This document shows positions 22,465 to 34,100 of a DNA stretch of 64,000 nucleotides, in pieces (positions within the stretch are counted from its first letter, which is position 1; every line of letters starts with the position of its first letter). The notes beneath the pieces are model-generated. The model ran no database searches. It was given only the letters and a program-made list of their open reading frames with translations, and was not told the origin of the DNA. Origin of the DNA: Rhynchopus sp. YZ270_cl-10 (lineage: Eukaryota > Euglenozoa > Diplonemea > Diplonemida > Diplonemidae); NCBI GenBank assembly GCA_964035575.1, contig OZ037913.1, forward strand, positions 1,054,001 to 1,118,000. Reading direction: 5' to 3'. The position numbers and the translations under genes are program-made.

Positions 22465-23672
22465 ATGCAGGTGTTGGTTCCTGCACCGCTTTTGGAGTAT
22501 TGCGAGCATGGGTATGTACGCGATGCGGTGATGCTGTGTGTGGCGCAGTGCGATGAGACGGTGTGGGCGTGGCTGCTGCAGCGGGTGGGTGCGGACTGTG
22601 TGGGTGTGGTGCTGCGGGAGGATGCGGTGCTGTATGGCATGCAGATACGATGCTTGTGGGGCATGCTGAAGGGCTTCAGCCTAGCACGCAGCTATGCGTT
22701 AGTGGCAGAGGTGGCGCTGAAGGTCAGCAGCGACCCGGACACACATCTCTATCGAAACCTCGCAGTCTCGCGTCTCGCACTCACCGCAGTCCAGCTCTCT
22801 GCGGAGCACAAAGCCGTGCGCTCGCTCCGACGCCTTCAGGACACATCCGGCACCGTGCGTTCCCTGCGTGCTGTGCTGAAGCACTCCCTCCAGGAAGGAA
22901 GACTCCCGCCGTTGACAGGTGAGGTCGGGCGGGATGTTTCGTTTCTTGCGCAGTGCGTCGCCATTCTTGTCACCAGTGAGGTATTTTTCTTTTCTTTTCA
23001 AAAATTGGGGGATTTTTTAACTTAAAACAGGGCTGCTACGAGGAGGCGGTGTTCCTGATGTGCTGCTGCTGTGCGTTGGGTGATGTGTCGCCGCACCCTA
23101 TGGAAGCAATCCTGACTGCGCTGCAGCCGTCGGAGGATGGGGAGTCGCTTATGGACGAACATGCGTTGTTTGAATTTCTGCAGAAAACATTCCGCACAAG
23201 CGAGGTGGCCACGGCACGGCAGCTGCGGGACGGTCAATGCATTGTGGCACGCCTCAACGGCGAACTGCACTTCCTTCGCGTCGTATCGGGACCTATGTTC
23301 GATCTGCAGCCTTACGACCCGATCTGCCTGATGACTTCAACAGACGCAAGCAGGAAGGTGCAGTTCTGTAGCAGATCCGATTTCTTCGATGCCCTCGACA
23401 TGCCCGACGAGGACTACAAATACGCTGTGGTCGAGTCGCAGAAGTACGGCACGCTCGACACCAAAGAAGGCATCACCCGCTTCTCGTGGATGCAGGACGG
23501 CGAGCACTACAACTTCCGCTGCCCAAGCCGCCTCATCGTCCCTGCCTACCCCTCCTACGTTGCGCTCTTCGCGCACTGCTTCTGGAACAAATACTCCCCA
23601 GACTCACTTCCGAGCTTGACCGAACGCCAAGCAACATGGGTTTCCGACAATGGCTTCCTTAGAGATGCATAG
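22465..23672 (+). CDS. Conserved-looking protein of unknown function
   Basis: Exons are 22465-22980 and 23031-23672 (50-bp intron), 385 residues. I do not recognise the family. The first half is predicted mostly helical and rich in Val, Leu and Cys (AVMLCVAQCDETVWAWLLQR), like an alpha-solenoid. The second half is mixed and more acidic and aromatic (YKYAVVESQKYG, FSWMQDGEHYNF) and could be a small beta domain. There is no signal peptide or TM segment. Codon composition and splicing match its neighbours, so it is very probably a real gene. The ATG is 22 nt after a T tract ending in TAG. Confidence 0.8.
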
Positions 23673-24238
23673 TAAGTCATAAGGGCTGTATGAGGGTATT
23701 AGACTAGAAACGCAAAAGGGGGGGTGAGGGTGGTGGTTGGGTGAAGGTTACGGTGTTGTGCCCGTTAGGAGAAAGACGTCGCAATGCGTATCTTGTTGTT
23801 ATTTTTTTTTTGTAAGATTTCGCTGGAACCTTTTTTCGTCTCTTATACTAACATATTGCTTTTGCATTTTTTTTTTGTTTAGGTAGACTGTCATGAGAGG
23901 GCTTTTGTATTTCAAGCCAATTTTTTTTTGTCACCCATGCACCATGCAATTCCTCGTATGACATGGGTATCGTACCAACTAAACGAACGGAGTGTTCTTA
24001 TGCTATACCAAGCAGGCTTAGGATCATCTTATAAACTTTTCTTTTTGTTCTCAAACTTATATCCTCTACCTCCTCCCCCTCCCCCTTTCCCCCAACGGTT
24101 TTGATATAATATCAAATACTCACATTTCTCTCAAAAGCATCTCAGATAAACACCACACATTGCCACCCCACGTTTGGGGCGGAATTTCCTTCAAATTGTT
24201 TTCACTCGCTCCCCCTTTTCAGTTCCTCCTTTGATATA
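23673..24238. other. Spacer with truncated hairpin-family copies
   Basis: Contains GTCATGAGAGGGC followed by TTTTGTATTTC (23889-23913), related to the repeats at 27703 and 28025. Also holds a 3' half of the GAGAGG hairpin (GCTTAGGATCATCTT at about 24012-24026, then ATAAACTTTTC). The rest is low complexity. Confidence 0.6.
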
Positions 24239-26319
24239 ATGTTTGAATATTCGCCGATCATGAGTGTGAGCACCGAGTCAACTATGTCTCCGGTGTCGTT
24301 GTCAACGAGTTCGGTTGTGTCGAGCCAGATGCGGTGTGCACGCGGCGCGATCGATATGGGCGCCTCCTTCAGCGAGGATGCAAGCATTGCGTCCTCCGGC
24401 GCGTATACCCCCACGAAGCGGCAGGCCCCCAGCCCGCCTTCCTCCTTGGAGGTCCTGAAGCAGAATCGGGTCGCTCGCTTTCCACATATCACCAGAGAAG
24501 GGAGTGAACGGTCCCAGGTCAACCCTGCCCTCGAAGAACACCTGGTTCGCCTCATCCGCGAGGTGCGCTTCAACGACTGCTATGACCTCCTTTGCGATCA
24601 TCTGTACACCAAACAACTTTTAGTCACCTGCCTCTCATTGAACGAAGCGGTACGGACACGAAACGTTCGTCTCTCGAAAACCCTCATTTTGTATACATAC
24701 ACCGATTTCACCCCGGTGCAGGAAAACCCTTTGGTGACTGCGGTGCTGCTTGGGGATGTGCGTTTGATAAAGCTTCTGCTTCTCGCGCCCATCACCGATT
24801 TGAACAAAGGGTTTCCCTTGGTGCGTGCAGTGGAGAACTGTGGACCGGAGGTGGTACGGCTGCTTGCAGCAAACAGCAGGATCAACCCTAATAAGGGAGG
24901 TGCCTTACAGAAGGCGGTGGCAAGAGATATGCAGACCTTTGAGCCTGTCTTCGCAAACCCTCGCCTCAACGTAAACCGCCTTTGTGGCACGGTAGGCAGC
25001 ACCGCACTCTGCGAAGCCATCGAAAAACGTAACATCCCCGCAGTCCGGCTTCTCCTCACGCATCCGAAGATTGAGGTGAATAAAGGCTTCTTTTTGACTC
25101 CTCTTCAGGTTGCATTAAGCGACCCTGAACCATCCATTGCTATTGTTTCCATGCTTCTTGAGAAAAATTCATATTACCGCCGCGCCTATGGTGGGAGCAG
25201 TGGCAGTTCGTTGTTTGTGGATGTCAACAGAAAGCTGGGTGAGAGCTCTTCTCCCTTGGTTATGGCGTTGGAGTGCGCACAGACTGATATCGACATTTTA
25301 GAACTGCTGCTTCAGGTGGAGAACATCGTTGCCGACTCGAAAGATGTAATTCGCGCATTGGAACACCGTCACGACCCTGCAGCAGAAGAGCTCTTCGCAA
25401 AATACGGAAAACTCCTCAAACTTGGCGACACGTGGCAACGCCACACCCTCTCCTGCACTATGGACTTCGCCCTCCTCTTCATCTTCCAGACCCTCCTCGC
25501 GGTGCTCCTCTTCTACCTTTTTTACGATGGTCATGATAAAGTAGGGGTCTTGGTGCTGGCTCTGTGGCTGTGTGGCAACCTCGCGTCTATCTCTGCCTGT
25601 GTGTACACCGCGATGAAGAAGGAGAGAAAAGAAAAGCATTTCATCCACAAGAAGGGGGGTGCCTATGGGGAGGTGGGGCTGGTGGTGCGGGTGCTGCCGG
25701 TGGTGTATGATGTGAGGTTGGTGTATGCGACGTTGCGTGCGATTCTGTCGTTGTCGTGTGGAGAGGCGAGGCATGCGCTGTTTGTGAAGAGCGCGCTGAA
25801 TGCGCGTACACAGGCGGTCTTTGTGTGCCTGCCCCAGAGCGCCGCGCTTCTGGCCTTATTTCTCACCGCCGCCTCACCGCGCAGCCCCCTCGTTCTCTGT
25901 GTCTGTGTGTGCACCGCTCTCATCCTCCTCAAGCACCTTGCCTTCCACTGCCACCTAGAAGACAGTGTGCCCTCCCCCTACACACGCTCCCTCGCAGAAC
26001 CCTTTGAGGTGACCACCAAACCCGATTTTGATAATGAAGAAAACGGATGTGTAGACAACGACAGCAATCTCTTTAACAAAGTCAAAGCAGGGCGGCCGCC
26101 GAGGTATGCATTTTTTTTTGGGTAAAAAATGGCTAAAAAAAGTAGCTGAAAAGGTCTTTTAAGGCCTGAGGGTCTGGGGTTGTAGGTAGTGGTGCTTATA
26201 ACATAATATCATCATGTGTTGTGCACAGCTTGGATATGGAGCTGATCGTGCGGCAGGACCTTCCCAAGCTTGTAGGGCGTTTGTCGTATCTCGCAGAGGC
26301 AGAAGTGACTAAAATTTAA
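24239..26319 (+). CDS. Ankyrin-repeat protein with C-terminal polytopic membrane domain
   Basis: Exons are 24239-26103 and 26229-26319 (125-bp intron, phase 2), 651 residues. The N-terminus is Ser/Thr-rich and disordered. At about residues 160-330 are ankyrin-like repeats with an unusual spacing and recurring ends (RLIKLLLLAPITDLNKG, VVRLLAANSRINPNKG, AVRLLLTHPKIEVNKG). From about 405 to 585 there are four to five hydrophobic segments, with basic loops between them (KKERKEKHFIHKK). Ankyrin-plus-membrane proteins include channels and XK-like scramblases; no pore or catalytic motif is evident, so no function is claimed. The last exon adds 30 residues. The ATG is 18 nt after a C/T-rich tract ending in CAG. 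Confidence 0.85.
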
Positions 26320-26768
26320 TTTGACGATTTTTCCTAAAAACTTTTATCTTCTTGGCTTTTTCCAAAGTTCAAGTGGTTATTAGTACAACAAAAAAATAAA
26401 CTCAGCGTGTTCCCGCACGATAACGATGGTGGTGATGATGTGCAAGAGACACATTTTTAGGTTTTACGTTATTTGCTTTTGTTTTTGTCTTTATGAATTT
26501 ACCGTTTCTTTGGGCTTCGCGGCACACACGATATTAGCGCACAAAAGAGTTTTTTTTTTTTTGTGCGCAGACAACTTGCGTGGTGACTGACCAGATTACC
26601 AACAAAGTGTTTTTTGGCTTGGGATCCCCTGTTCATTTTTTTTGGTGAGGGTGTTTGCACTTTCAACTTCTCTTTTTCCTCTTCTGGTTTTGCTTTACGT
26701 TCGCTTTTGTTATGTTTTGTTGGCATTGCTGTTTCTCCTGCCGTTATTCTCACACCCCGTTGATATCC

Positions 26769-26800
26769 GGTGCCTGCTTCCACGGAGGCGTTTGCACTTC
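26769..26800 (+). repeat. GCCTGC/AGAGGC...GCAC hairpin repeat, copy 1
   Basis: GGTGCCTGCTTCC then GGAGGCGTTTGCAC. GTGC pairs with GCAC and GCCT with AGGC around a short loop; CTTCAACT follows. Other copies are at 27351, 38376, 38600, 38941 and 54471. Confidence 0.7.
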
Positions 26801-27350
26801 AACTCCATTTTCATCACACTTAATATGACACTCTTCAGAGCACGAACTGATTATGTGAGACGCAAAGATGTGTCTACAATATAGTACAGCTTGGGGGAGG
26901 TTATTTTTTTGTTTCACACACAGAACCGTTGCTTTCTGTGTGAACATCAGCTATGGGTAAGTCCTACTTATCTCGTTTCCTTTCGTGTTGATGTGTGTTT
27001 GTTTAGATGTAAACCACGAAATGGATGTTTTTTTTTTTTCAGATAATGGGGCCTTTTCAGGACACAGCGAGCAAACGTCGATGATAAGGTCCTAACTCAT
27101 CATGGGGTTCTCGTGCGGTGTCGCTCAAAGGGAGGTCAGTCAGTATCTTTTTTCATGATTTTGTCTTGATTTTATTTTCTCAGATGAACTGTCCGTGAGG
27201 TCTGTTCATCTCTCTTATGCGACGTAGCCCCCCTCATCGTTGGGGGCAGGTCCTCGTACCTGCTTTTTCTCAGACGCAAACCCAATGCCTGCCTTTTCTC
27301 GTCAGGGTTGGGTTTGCAACAACCCCAGAGTTCGATAACCCGTGGAGTGT

Positions 27351-27380
27351 CGGTGCCTGCTTCCCAGAGGCGTTTTGCAC
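27351..27380 (+). repeat. GCCTGC/AGAGGC...GCAC hairpin repeat, copy 2
   Basis: GTGCCTGCTTCCCAGAGGCG followed by TTTTGCAC. The preceding AACCCGTGGAGTGTC matches the sequence before the copy at 54471 (AACCCACGGAGTGTC), so the repeat unit is longer than the hairpin. Confidence 0.75.
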
Positions 27381-27474
27381 TACTCTACTTTACTATAGTT
27401 GGCCAAGCAGTGAGAGGCTGCGCAGCTATGAGGCTCGTCTTACAAACTTTTCTTTTTGAGGTATCAACTTTTTG

Positions 27475-27540
27475 TGTGCTTTCATCCGGATGGCTGACAT
27501 CGTACAGTGGGTCATTCGGAGGTGCCTGCATCAACAACTA
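27475..27540 (+). repeat. Dispersed spacer repeat (TCGGAGGTGCCTGCAT family), copy 2
   Basis: GTGCTTTC, GGATGGCTGACATCGTACAG, TGGGTCATTCGGAGG and TGCCTGCATCAAC. Nearly identical to 48836-48900. Confidence 0.85.
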
Positions 27541-27702
27541 CAGTTTTGGTTTTTGTTTTTTGTCTTCGCAAACCTGCCCGCCCCCTCCCCTTAATTCTGA
27601 TGCTTTTTTTCCACGTATTTTACTCCAAAATAGAACGCAACGCACAGGTACTCGGTATGCCGTGAACCTTGGGGGTTGCTGCTTTTCATGTACATTTATA
27701 TC

Positions 27703-27815
27703 AGATGTAAACCACAAAAGTGGATGTAGTAGGGGATGGCATAGTTGCCATCCAAAAGGTGCACCGGTCATGTACCATGGTACACTGCCATGAGAGGGGC
27801 TTTGTATTTTTTCGA
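27703..27815 (+). ncRNA. Three-hairpin element, copy 1
   Basis: In order: CCAC-AAAA-GTGG; GGATGGC/GCCATCC; TGTACC/GGTACA; then CATGAGAGGGGC and TTTGTATTTT. The order and the flanking words (ATGTAAA, CCGGTCATGTACC, TACACTG, TTTGTATTT) recur at 28025-28125. Several stems there differ in sequence but still pair. The extent is approximate. Confidence 0.6.
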
Positions 27816-28024
27816 GACTCGTTTTTCTTTTGCTGTGCCTTTTTTCCCCTTCTTTATTCTTCCCTTTTTTACATTAACTTTTTGCACTTTGTGTTTGCCT
27901 TTCACAGATGTAGCCCCATCTACGAGGTACACATTATTTCACCTCCCTTTTTTTTTCAAGAATTTCTTCTTTTTGCAGATCAACTCCATCCATGATGCGT
28001 TCAGGAGAGGTATATTCACCTCCT

Positions 28025-28125
28025 AAATCACGAATGGATTGTAGGACTGCATGGTTGGGTGTCCACCTCCACCCCCCGGTACATCCGGTCATGTACCCAA
28101 GGTACACTGTTCACTAGAGTGTTTT
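28025..28125 (+). ncRNA. Three-hairpin element, copy 2
   Basis: AATC/GGATT-like first hairpin; GGGTG/CCACCC second; TGTACC-CAA-GGTACA third; then CACTAGAGTG and TTTTGTATTTC. Partner of 27703-27815. A shorter relative (ACTGTCATGAGAGGGC, TTTTGTATTTC) lies near 23886. Confidence 0.6.
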
Positions 28126-28170
28126 GTATTTCAACTCTACTTTCATCTTGCAAGCTTTCTTTATGGGATC

Positions 28171-28206
28171 AAGGTGACTAAGCACGAGACGCTTAGGTTC
28201 ATCTTA
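28171..28206 (+). ncRNA. GAGAGG-family hairpin (CTAAGC stem)
   Basis: Base AAGGTG/CATCTT, upper stem CTAAGC/GCTTAG, loop ACGAGAC, then ATAAACTTTTCTTC. Here the last loop base is C instead of G. Confidence 0.7.
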
Positions 28207-28722
28207 TAAACTTTTCTTCTTTCTTTGGGGTACTCTCATTTACCCCATACAACATACGCTGTGTGACGAGGACACTAACTCCCGGCAACAGGAGCGTGAA
28301 CACCCTCGATAAAACACTTTGTGGAAAAGATGAAAAAAAAAACTATGTGTACTGCGAGACATATTCATCTCTCCAGCTTTTTTTAAATGCCCAAAGGAAA
28401 TAGCCTGCTCTTCTTCACAAAACCCCCCATCTTAATCTTTCGTAGAATCCTTTTGGATTGCAACGACCACATTCCCCATAACCCCTCTGCTCCACGCTCT
28501 TTGGCCAAACTCGAAAAAGTACCCCTTCTTCCCCATATTTTTTTAGTTCACCCCTTTCCCCCCCATAGTGTTGATTTTTTCTGATTTTTGAAAACTTCTG
28601 CCAGGGTCCACCTGGCGGACTCATGATTCCGTCATGGAGTGAGTCTGGGATTGGCGGACTACGTTGGGCACTTTGCTTTACATATCTATCCCTTATTACA
28701 GAATTTTAAAGTAATTTTAACA

Positions 28723-29586
28723 ATGGACCCATCGTTTGACCCTGTCGCTAAGCTTCTGGGATGGTCAGCGGATTCGACTGACGTTCGCAGTGTGGACACC
28801 AGCTTTACTGTAGCTGGGATTGTCGCTGTGGGCCTTTTGGTGTCGGTGGTGCTGCTGCGCTACACTGCTGGGGAGCTGGCCCGCAAGTTTGCGACGAAGG
28901 ACGGCGCACCCAAGGGAGAGGAGCTTGCAAAGCAGGCCGCCTTCTGCATTGTGGGGATGGTGTTCCACTGCTATCTGGGGCCTGCTGCGATCAACGCTGC
29001 GGTGCTGTCTGAGGGGTGCCCTTGGGAGGCGTCGGTTGGCAACCGGGCTGCCCTGGAAGGGTCGCAAAAGGAGTGGATGCCTCTTGTGAACTACCAGGGC
29101 ATCATGGGTGAGATCTTCATGGGCTACGCCTTTTACATTACGATTATGTGGGTCGCCGGGTGGGAGGAAGGGTTTGACAAGATTGTGCACCATATCGTGT
29201 TTTTGTTTCTGTCGTTGGTGCTTGCAGGGAACTTTGCGTACCCGAGGCTGGCTGCGTTTGCGATTAGCATGGAGGCGTCGACGATCTTCCTTGATGTGAA
29301 CATGATGTCCGGGTGGTACCCGAAGCTGAAGATTGTGCACCTTCTGTTTGGCGTGCTCTTTATTCTGTCGTTCATTGCGCTTCGCATCTTCTTCTTTGGA
29401 TACGGCATGTTCATTGCCCTCAAGGGATTCGCAGAGAACCCCACAGCAGCACCCATCCCCGTGCCCCTCTCCGCCTTGGTCCTCTTCCTCTTCTCCGGTG
29501 GCTGGGTGCTCCAGGTCTACTGGACCCAGAAGATTGTTGCCAAGGTAAAGGAAACCCTCGGAGGAGGCAAGAAGAAATCGGAGTAG
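28723..29586 (+). CDS. TLC-domain (TRAM/LAG1/CLN8-like) multipass membrane protein
   Basis: Single exon, 287 residues with about seven hydrophobic segments. The TLC signature is present: a conserved double histidine at the membrane edge (GFDKIVHHIVFLFLSLVL), then a segment with EASTIFLDV resembling TLCD/TMEM56 proteins. The C-terminus is basic (GGGKKKSE). Family members are ceramide synthases or lipid-handling membrane proteins. Lack of a Hox-like domain and of the full Lag1p motif favours the TLCD/TMEM56 group over ceramide synthase. The ATG (MDPSF) is chosen over an in-frame non-ATG extension and lies 21 nt after a tract ending in ACAG. Confidence 0.87.
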   Translation: MDPSFDPVAKLLGWSADSTDVRSVDTSFTVAGIVAVGLLVSVVLLRYTAGELARKFATKDGAPKGEELAKQAAFCIVGMVFHCYLGPAAINAAVLSEGCPWEASVGNRAALEGSQKEWMPLVNYQGIMGEIFMGYAFYITIMWVAGWEEGFDKIVHHIVFLFLSLVLAGNFAYPRLAAFAISMEASTIFLDVNMMSGWYPKLKIVHLLFGVLFILSFIALRIFFFGYGMFIALKGFAENPTAAPIPVPLSALVLFLFSGGWVLQVYWTQKIVAKVKETLGGGKKKSE

Positions 29587-30008
29587 AAAAAGCCAGTTGG
29601 GGGAGGAGGGGGGGGGAAGTGACATCTCATCAATGCTGTATAAAGAAAGTTTGTAAAAAAAATGGTGTAAATAAATGCTAAGTCCTTTCAAAGGTTTGGC
29701 GAAAACATTGTCGAAAAAAAAAAGGGAGTTTTTGAAGTGTTTGAATCAATTTATATGGGAGGGATGGGGGGGGAGGGGTATTTTGTGTTCGGTAGATTCC
29801 CTTTGCTTTATTCCCTTTTGTTTTTTCGAAGTGTGCTTGTCAAAAGATGGGGATTTTTTTTTTTTGAGGATCAGGGTTTTTTTTTTCTTGTTTGCCGCTT
29901 GAGGGAGAGGGGCGAAGATCACGCTTTTCATTAGAATATTATTCTAATCAAGAAGCCCAAAGTAGTGTTTTTTCCTTCGTGTGCAAATCTGTCAGACCTT
30001 TGTTTATT

Positions 30009-30039
30009 GATGCGTGTGCACGAGAGGCACATTCTCATC
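30009..30039 (+). ncRNA. GAGAGG-family hairpin (TGTGC stem)
   Basis: Base GATG/CATC, upper stem TGTGC/GCACA, loop ACGAGAG, with small internal bulges (CG and TTCT). Confidence 0.7.
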
Positions 30040-30278
30040 ATTTTCAAGAATTCTCTTTTTTTTTTTTCTCTCCCTTTCCCCCCCTCACGAGTTGTTTTGA
30101 GTGTCTCTCTGTGTGAGATTCATCTCATAAGCTTTCTCATTGGTTGTTAGATACCAAGTAACCATGTGTCATGGCAGCATGCAGAGACCCAACACAACTT
30201 AAAGTTTCCCCTTTTTAGATGACAGTGCGTCTAGTTCATCTTTATCTGGGGCTCACAAATTTATTTTATTTTTGTTTT

Positions 30279-30342
30279 CATGAGCTCGACTGAGATGTGC
30301 TTTAGCACGTTTTCAACTGCTCCTTTATTTACCCCCCTTTTT
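30279..30342 (+). repeat. CATGAGC...AGCACG repeat, copy 1
   Basis: CATGAGCTCGACTGAGATG, then GTGC-TTTA-GCAC and GTTTTCAACTGCTC, TTTATTTA. About 80% similar to 49451-49505, where the hairpin is preserved as GCTGT/ACAGC. Confidence 0.75.
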
Positions 30343-30764
30343 TTGACATCATACCATTGAAGAACTGAAGCCCTCACAAAGTAACGAAAGATCTTGCCAG
30401 TAGTTACGTTTTTTTTAACAGATGGGTGCAACGGGTGACCCACATTCTTTTTTTTTTTTTCATTTCACATTTTTTTTTGGTTGTTTTTAATTTACGTTTT
30501 CATCATGAACGATACCAGAATGAAACAGGGAAAATGTGGACAGTACGAAAGCTTCTACAAAAAAAGAAGATGTTGAGCGTGATGAGATGCTCTCCCTGTA
30601 ACTGTTTTTTTTTTGTTCCAAAACGAAAAATAATGCGTTTTTTTTGGGAGCTGATCAAACAAATATGATCTGCGACCGAGTCTGTGTGTGCTTGTGTTCC
30701 CTTGTTGAGAAATGCGTCTTGTTATTTCCTAAGAACCCTGGAAGGGCTTGCTTTTTCTGTTTCT

Positions 30765-30797
30765 AAGGTGACTAAGCACGAGAGGCTTACGATCTTA
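30765..30797 (+). ncRNA. GAGAGG-family hairpin (CTAAGC stem)
   Basis: AAGGTGACTAAGC, loop ACGAGAG, GCTTAC, then GATCTTATAAACTATTC. The 3' CAT of the base is missing, so this copy is weaker. Confidence 0.65.
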
Positions 30798-31124
30798 TAA
30801 ACTATTCTTTTCTGTGCGTTGTGCCAATCTAGATGTCTGTGTGCGTATTCACCTTTCATCTAATCTTTTTTTTTTCTCTTTTCTCTCTTCGCTTCTCATG
30901 CGGAGCCTTTGGCCATCTTCCAATCCAACTCTTCCCTTTTTTTCACATCTTTCCCCCTCAGCTCTCATCTCCTCCCCCATCCCCTCCCATAACCACTCAA
31001 CTTAGGGACTCTTTTGACATATTCCCCATTCCCATTTATTTGCCTATTTTGAAAATTCTTTGAGGTTTCCAAAACACACTTTTATTCCCCTCCTGGGAAG
31101 CAAATAAGGCAAAAAATAAATACC

Positions 31125-34100
31125 ATGTTGTCTATAGGTTATGCTAGGCGAACCACATGGCTCTCTGCAGTACATTACCACCTCTGCGTTTTTATCTCCT
31201 TATCACTGGCCCCCTTTGCTGCAGCTGAGGCAGCCACCACTTCTTCTCTCGAGTTCACCTGCAGTGCTGGCGGGGCCGTGGGGAGTCCGTACCTATCGCG
31301 GACTGTAGAGAGCGTGCAGGCTTGCCAGGCGCTGTGCATGCCGCTGGTGGAGTGCAGTGCTGTGGTGTTCCTGCAGGATGGGACCTGTGTGTTATACCAC
31401 ACCGCTTCCAAGAAGGATGTAGATGTGGGTGTGGCTGTGGTGGACAGCTCTACGCTGTTCTGTGTGAAGCCCATGCATGCGTTGTATGACTGCAGAGAAG
31501 GTACCTTCGAAGCAGACTTTTCCATCGAAGGTGTCACCACCACCGCAGACTGTTTGCAGCACTGCAGTGCTATGCACGCCTGCATCGGCGTCTCCTTCAA
31601 TGACAGCTGCAACGCCATTGTGCATCCCAAAGCTGTGATCGGCAATGGTACTGCTTGTATGAAGAGAGCCTCGCGTGCCCCGCATCCTTCGTTTGCGTGT
31701 AGAATAGGTGGCTTCCGTGGCGAGCTTCTTGTAAAGACGGAGGCAGCAACGTTGGCGCATTGTCAGTCCAGATGTGGTGCTTTGCGTTGCGCGAATCTGC
31801 AGTATATCGGGACGTCGTGTTCATTGTATGCGGGTGGTGATGAAGTAGACGGTGCTGTGGGTGTTGTGTGCAAGACATCTGCACCAGGTGTGTTCCGTTG
31901 TGAGGCAGGTGTTGCGTATGGTGCTGCCGACATAGCAGTCTCAGACGTTGCTTCTCTTGACGGCTGCAAACGGCGTTGCGCTGCGCTCGAACTCCTCTGT
32001 ATTGGTGTCAACTACAACAGCGTCTCCCGCCGTTGTGACATTCTCAACACCATCAGCGCAAAGCAAACGACCGGAGAGGCGTACACCTCTTGCCTCATCG
32101 GACCAAGCTCTGATGCTGACTGGATGCAACCAGAGGTTTCTTTGGCCGCTCACTTTAGAAAGACAGACAAATGGTCGGGGGATGTGTTGCAGCGAAGGGA
32201 ATGCTGTGAAGATGAGTGCCGCGGTGCATGCCATGTGGCGCCGTTGTGCACACACTACGCTGTGCGTGGTGGGGAGTGTGTTCTGCTGGCGGGGCAGGCT
32301 GAGGTGCGTCCATTTGGAGGGTATGTGGTGTTTGACAAGGTTGTGGACCGCTCGGTGCGTGGGTACCGTTGTGTGCGTGGGTCGTACAGAGGTGGTGTTG
32401 TGGACACCATTCTGCATGTCAGGAGCAAAATGGACTGTACGGCTGCGTGCACTGCGTCGCCACGGTGTGCGACAGCAGTGCTCCACGACAGCGGACGTTG
32501 TGTGCTGACCTCTCTCGAAGCGGTACGAACGGAAGGCGTCGTCGAAGGGTCCACCGCATGCACGAAGGACGGCGTCACAGAGGTGCGCAACTACCGCTGT
32601 GTTCCAGGCCTCTGGCACTCCACTGGGTCTGCAGTAGCGTCCAACTCATCAGCAGAATGCAGAGCACTCTGCGACGTGTCTCCAGCATGCAAGGCGGTAT
32701 ACTTCGCAGCAAATAAATGTCTGTTGCAACACACTGCAGCAGGCGTAGTGCTGTCGCCAAGAGACGGCGGCAAGACCTGTGTGAAGAACCACAAAGACGA
32801 CTCCCGCATGCTCTCTATTCTTGCAGAAGTTCCGCAAACTATTTCACAAAACACTGCGACAGTCAGCGTCAAGTTTGTCTTCGACGTAAACGGGTTGACA
32901 CCACAGCTCTTCAAGGACGCCACCTTGCATGCAGGTCTTGAACACAGCGCACGCCTCACCTATGCGACCCTCAGCATCAAAGTCCCTGTTGGGTCCAACC
33001 CGGCAACGTACCTGCAGCAAACCCAACGTGATCTGAAGAGTGAACTGAACCGTGCACAGAACGTCTTCATGGCAAAGATGAACCCAACCCTTGCGGACTT
33101 AGGGCTCGACGGTGTTGAGGGGAAGACTGAAGTCACCGGCGCGGGCTATGCGTGGGACACCCAGAGGTTGCGTGCCATCGAGCTGGCCTTGCTGTTCAAT
33201 GCCTCCGACGTGCAGGACTACACCCTCCAGGCCAACCGCATGGTCCTCGCACGCACTGTTGCCATCGCGGCACGCATTCCCGCATCGAACGTCTCGATCT
33301 CGCACATCAGCAACTGTCCTGCAGAAGGTCCCTGCACACTACGTTGGGAGGCTGCCAGCCCTGCCTCCACCGGAGGGGTGGTGCTCAGCACCGTGCACAA
33401 GAACCCTTCCGTTGTCAAGGTCGTTGTCTCCATTGCAGCGCACAAAGCCACCTGCACAACGCTGTATGAAGCACTGCAGTGCGATGCCCCAGAGCAGACG
33501 TACCTTGGACGTTCAGGGTTGTTGTGCTCCCTGTGAGGGTGAACAGCCCTCCGCACATACAGGCCGCAAATTGCTTGCAATGCCGAACGTACATATCACA
33601 GATGAATCTACAAAAGTGACGTCCCACTGCACCCTCGGGTGGATGCCCAAACCGTACGGGGTGATGTCGAATCTCTTCGCCGTAAAGGAACGCAGTGTGG
33701 TGGTGAACGCAACGTTGGATGACTGCATCTCCGCCTGCAAGGCTGATCCTGCCTGCCACGCTTTCAGCAGAGACCGCAACCTAGGCGAACAGCGTGGCAG
33801 CTGCCTCTTGAAGAGAACACTCCTCGGGAAGGGGGACGTGCCAGCAGCAGGCCTTGCCACGTATGCCGTGAGATGCCCCACACCGCTGCACAAATGCAGG
33901 TGGAGGCAGCTTGGCGGTCATGCCTTTTCTGGCGAGGTGCTGGAGACCGTGGTGACGCATCGTGAGGAGGAGTGTCGGATGGTGTGTGGCCACATGGCAG
34001 GGTGCGGTGCGGTGTCGTACTCCTTGGGTGAGTGCAGACTGCTGGGAAGCTCGGTTGGTGCAGTAGTGGACAATGTGACTGTGTCTGCGGTGTGCTACAG

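Larger units (their letters stand above)
26320..28722. other. Spacer rich in dispersed hairpin repeats
   Basis: Two and a half kilobases without a recognised gene. It holds a 10-bp hairpin GCGCACAAAA/TTTTGTGCGC (26537-26568), two copies of the GCCTGC-to-GCAC repeat and one copy of the TCGGAGG repeat. It also holds the paired three-hairpin elements at 27703 and 28025 and a full GAGAGG hairpin at 28171. Another TTACAAACTTTTCTTTTT tail occurs at about 27440. Confidence 0.7.
29587..31124. other. Spacer with two GAGAGG hairpins and a shared repeat
   Basis: T-rich DNA holding hairpins at 30009-30039 and 30765-30797, a fragment GTGTGAGATTCATC with CATAAGCTTTC near 30110, and a repeat at 30279-30342 shared with 49451. 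No gene was recognised. Confidence 0.7.

Noticed and set aside
26642-26884. 80-residue hydrophobic frame
   Set aside because: It is T-rich low-complexity translation across repeat copies, without splice or start context.
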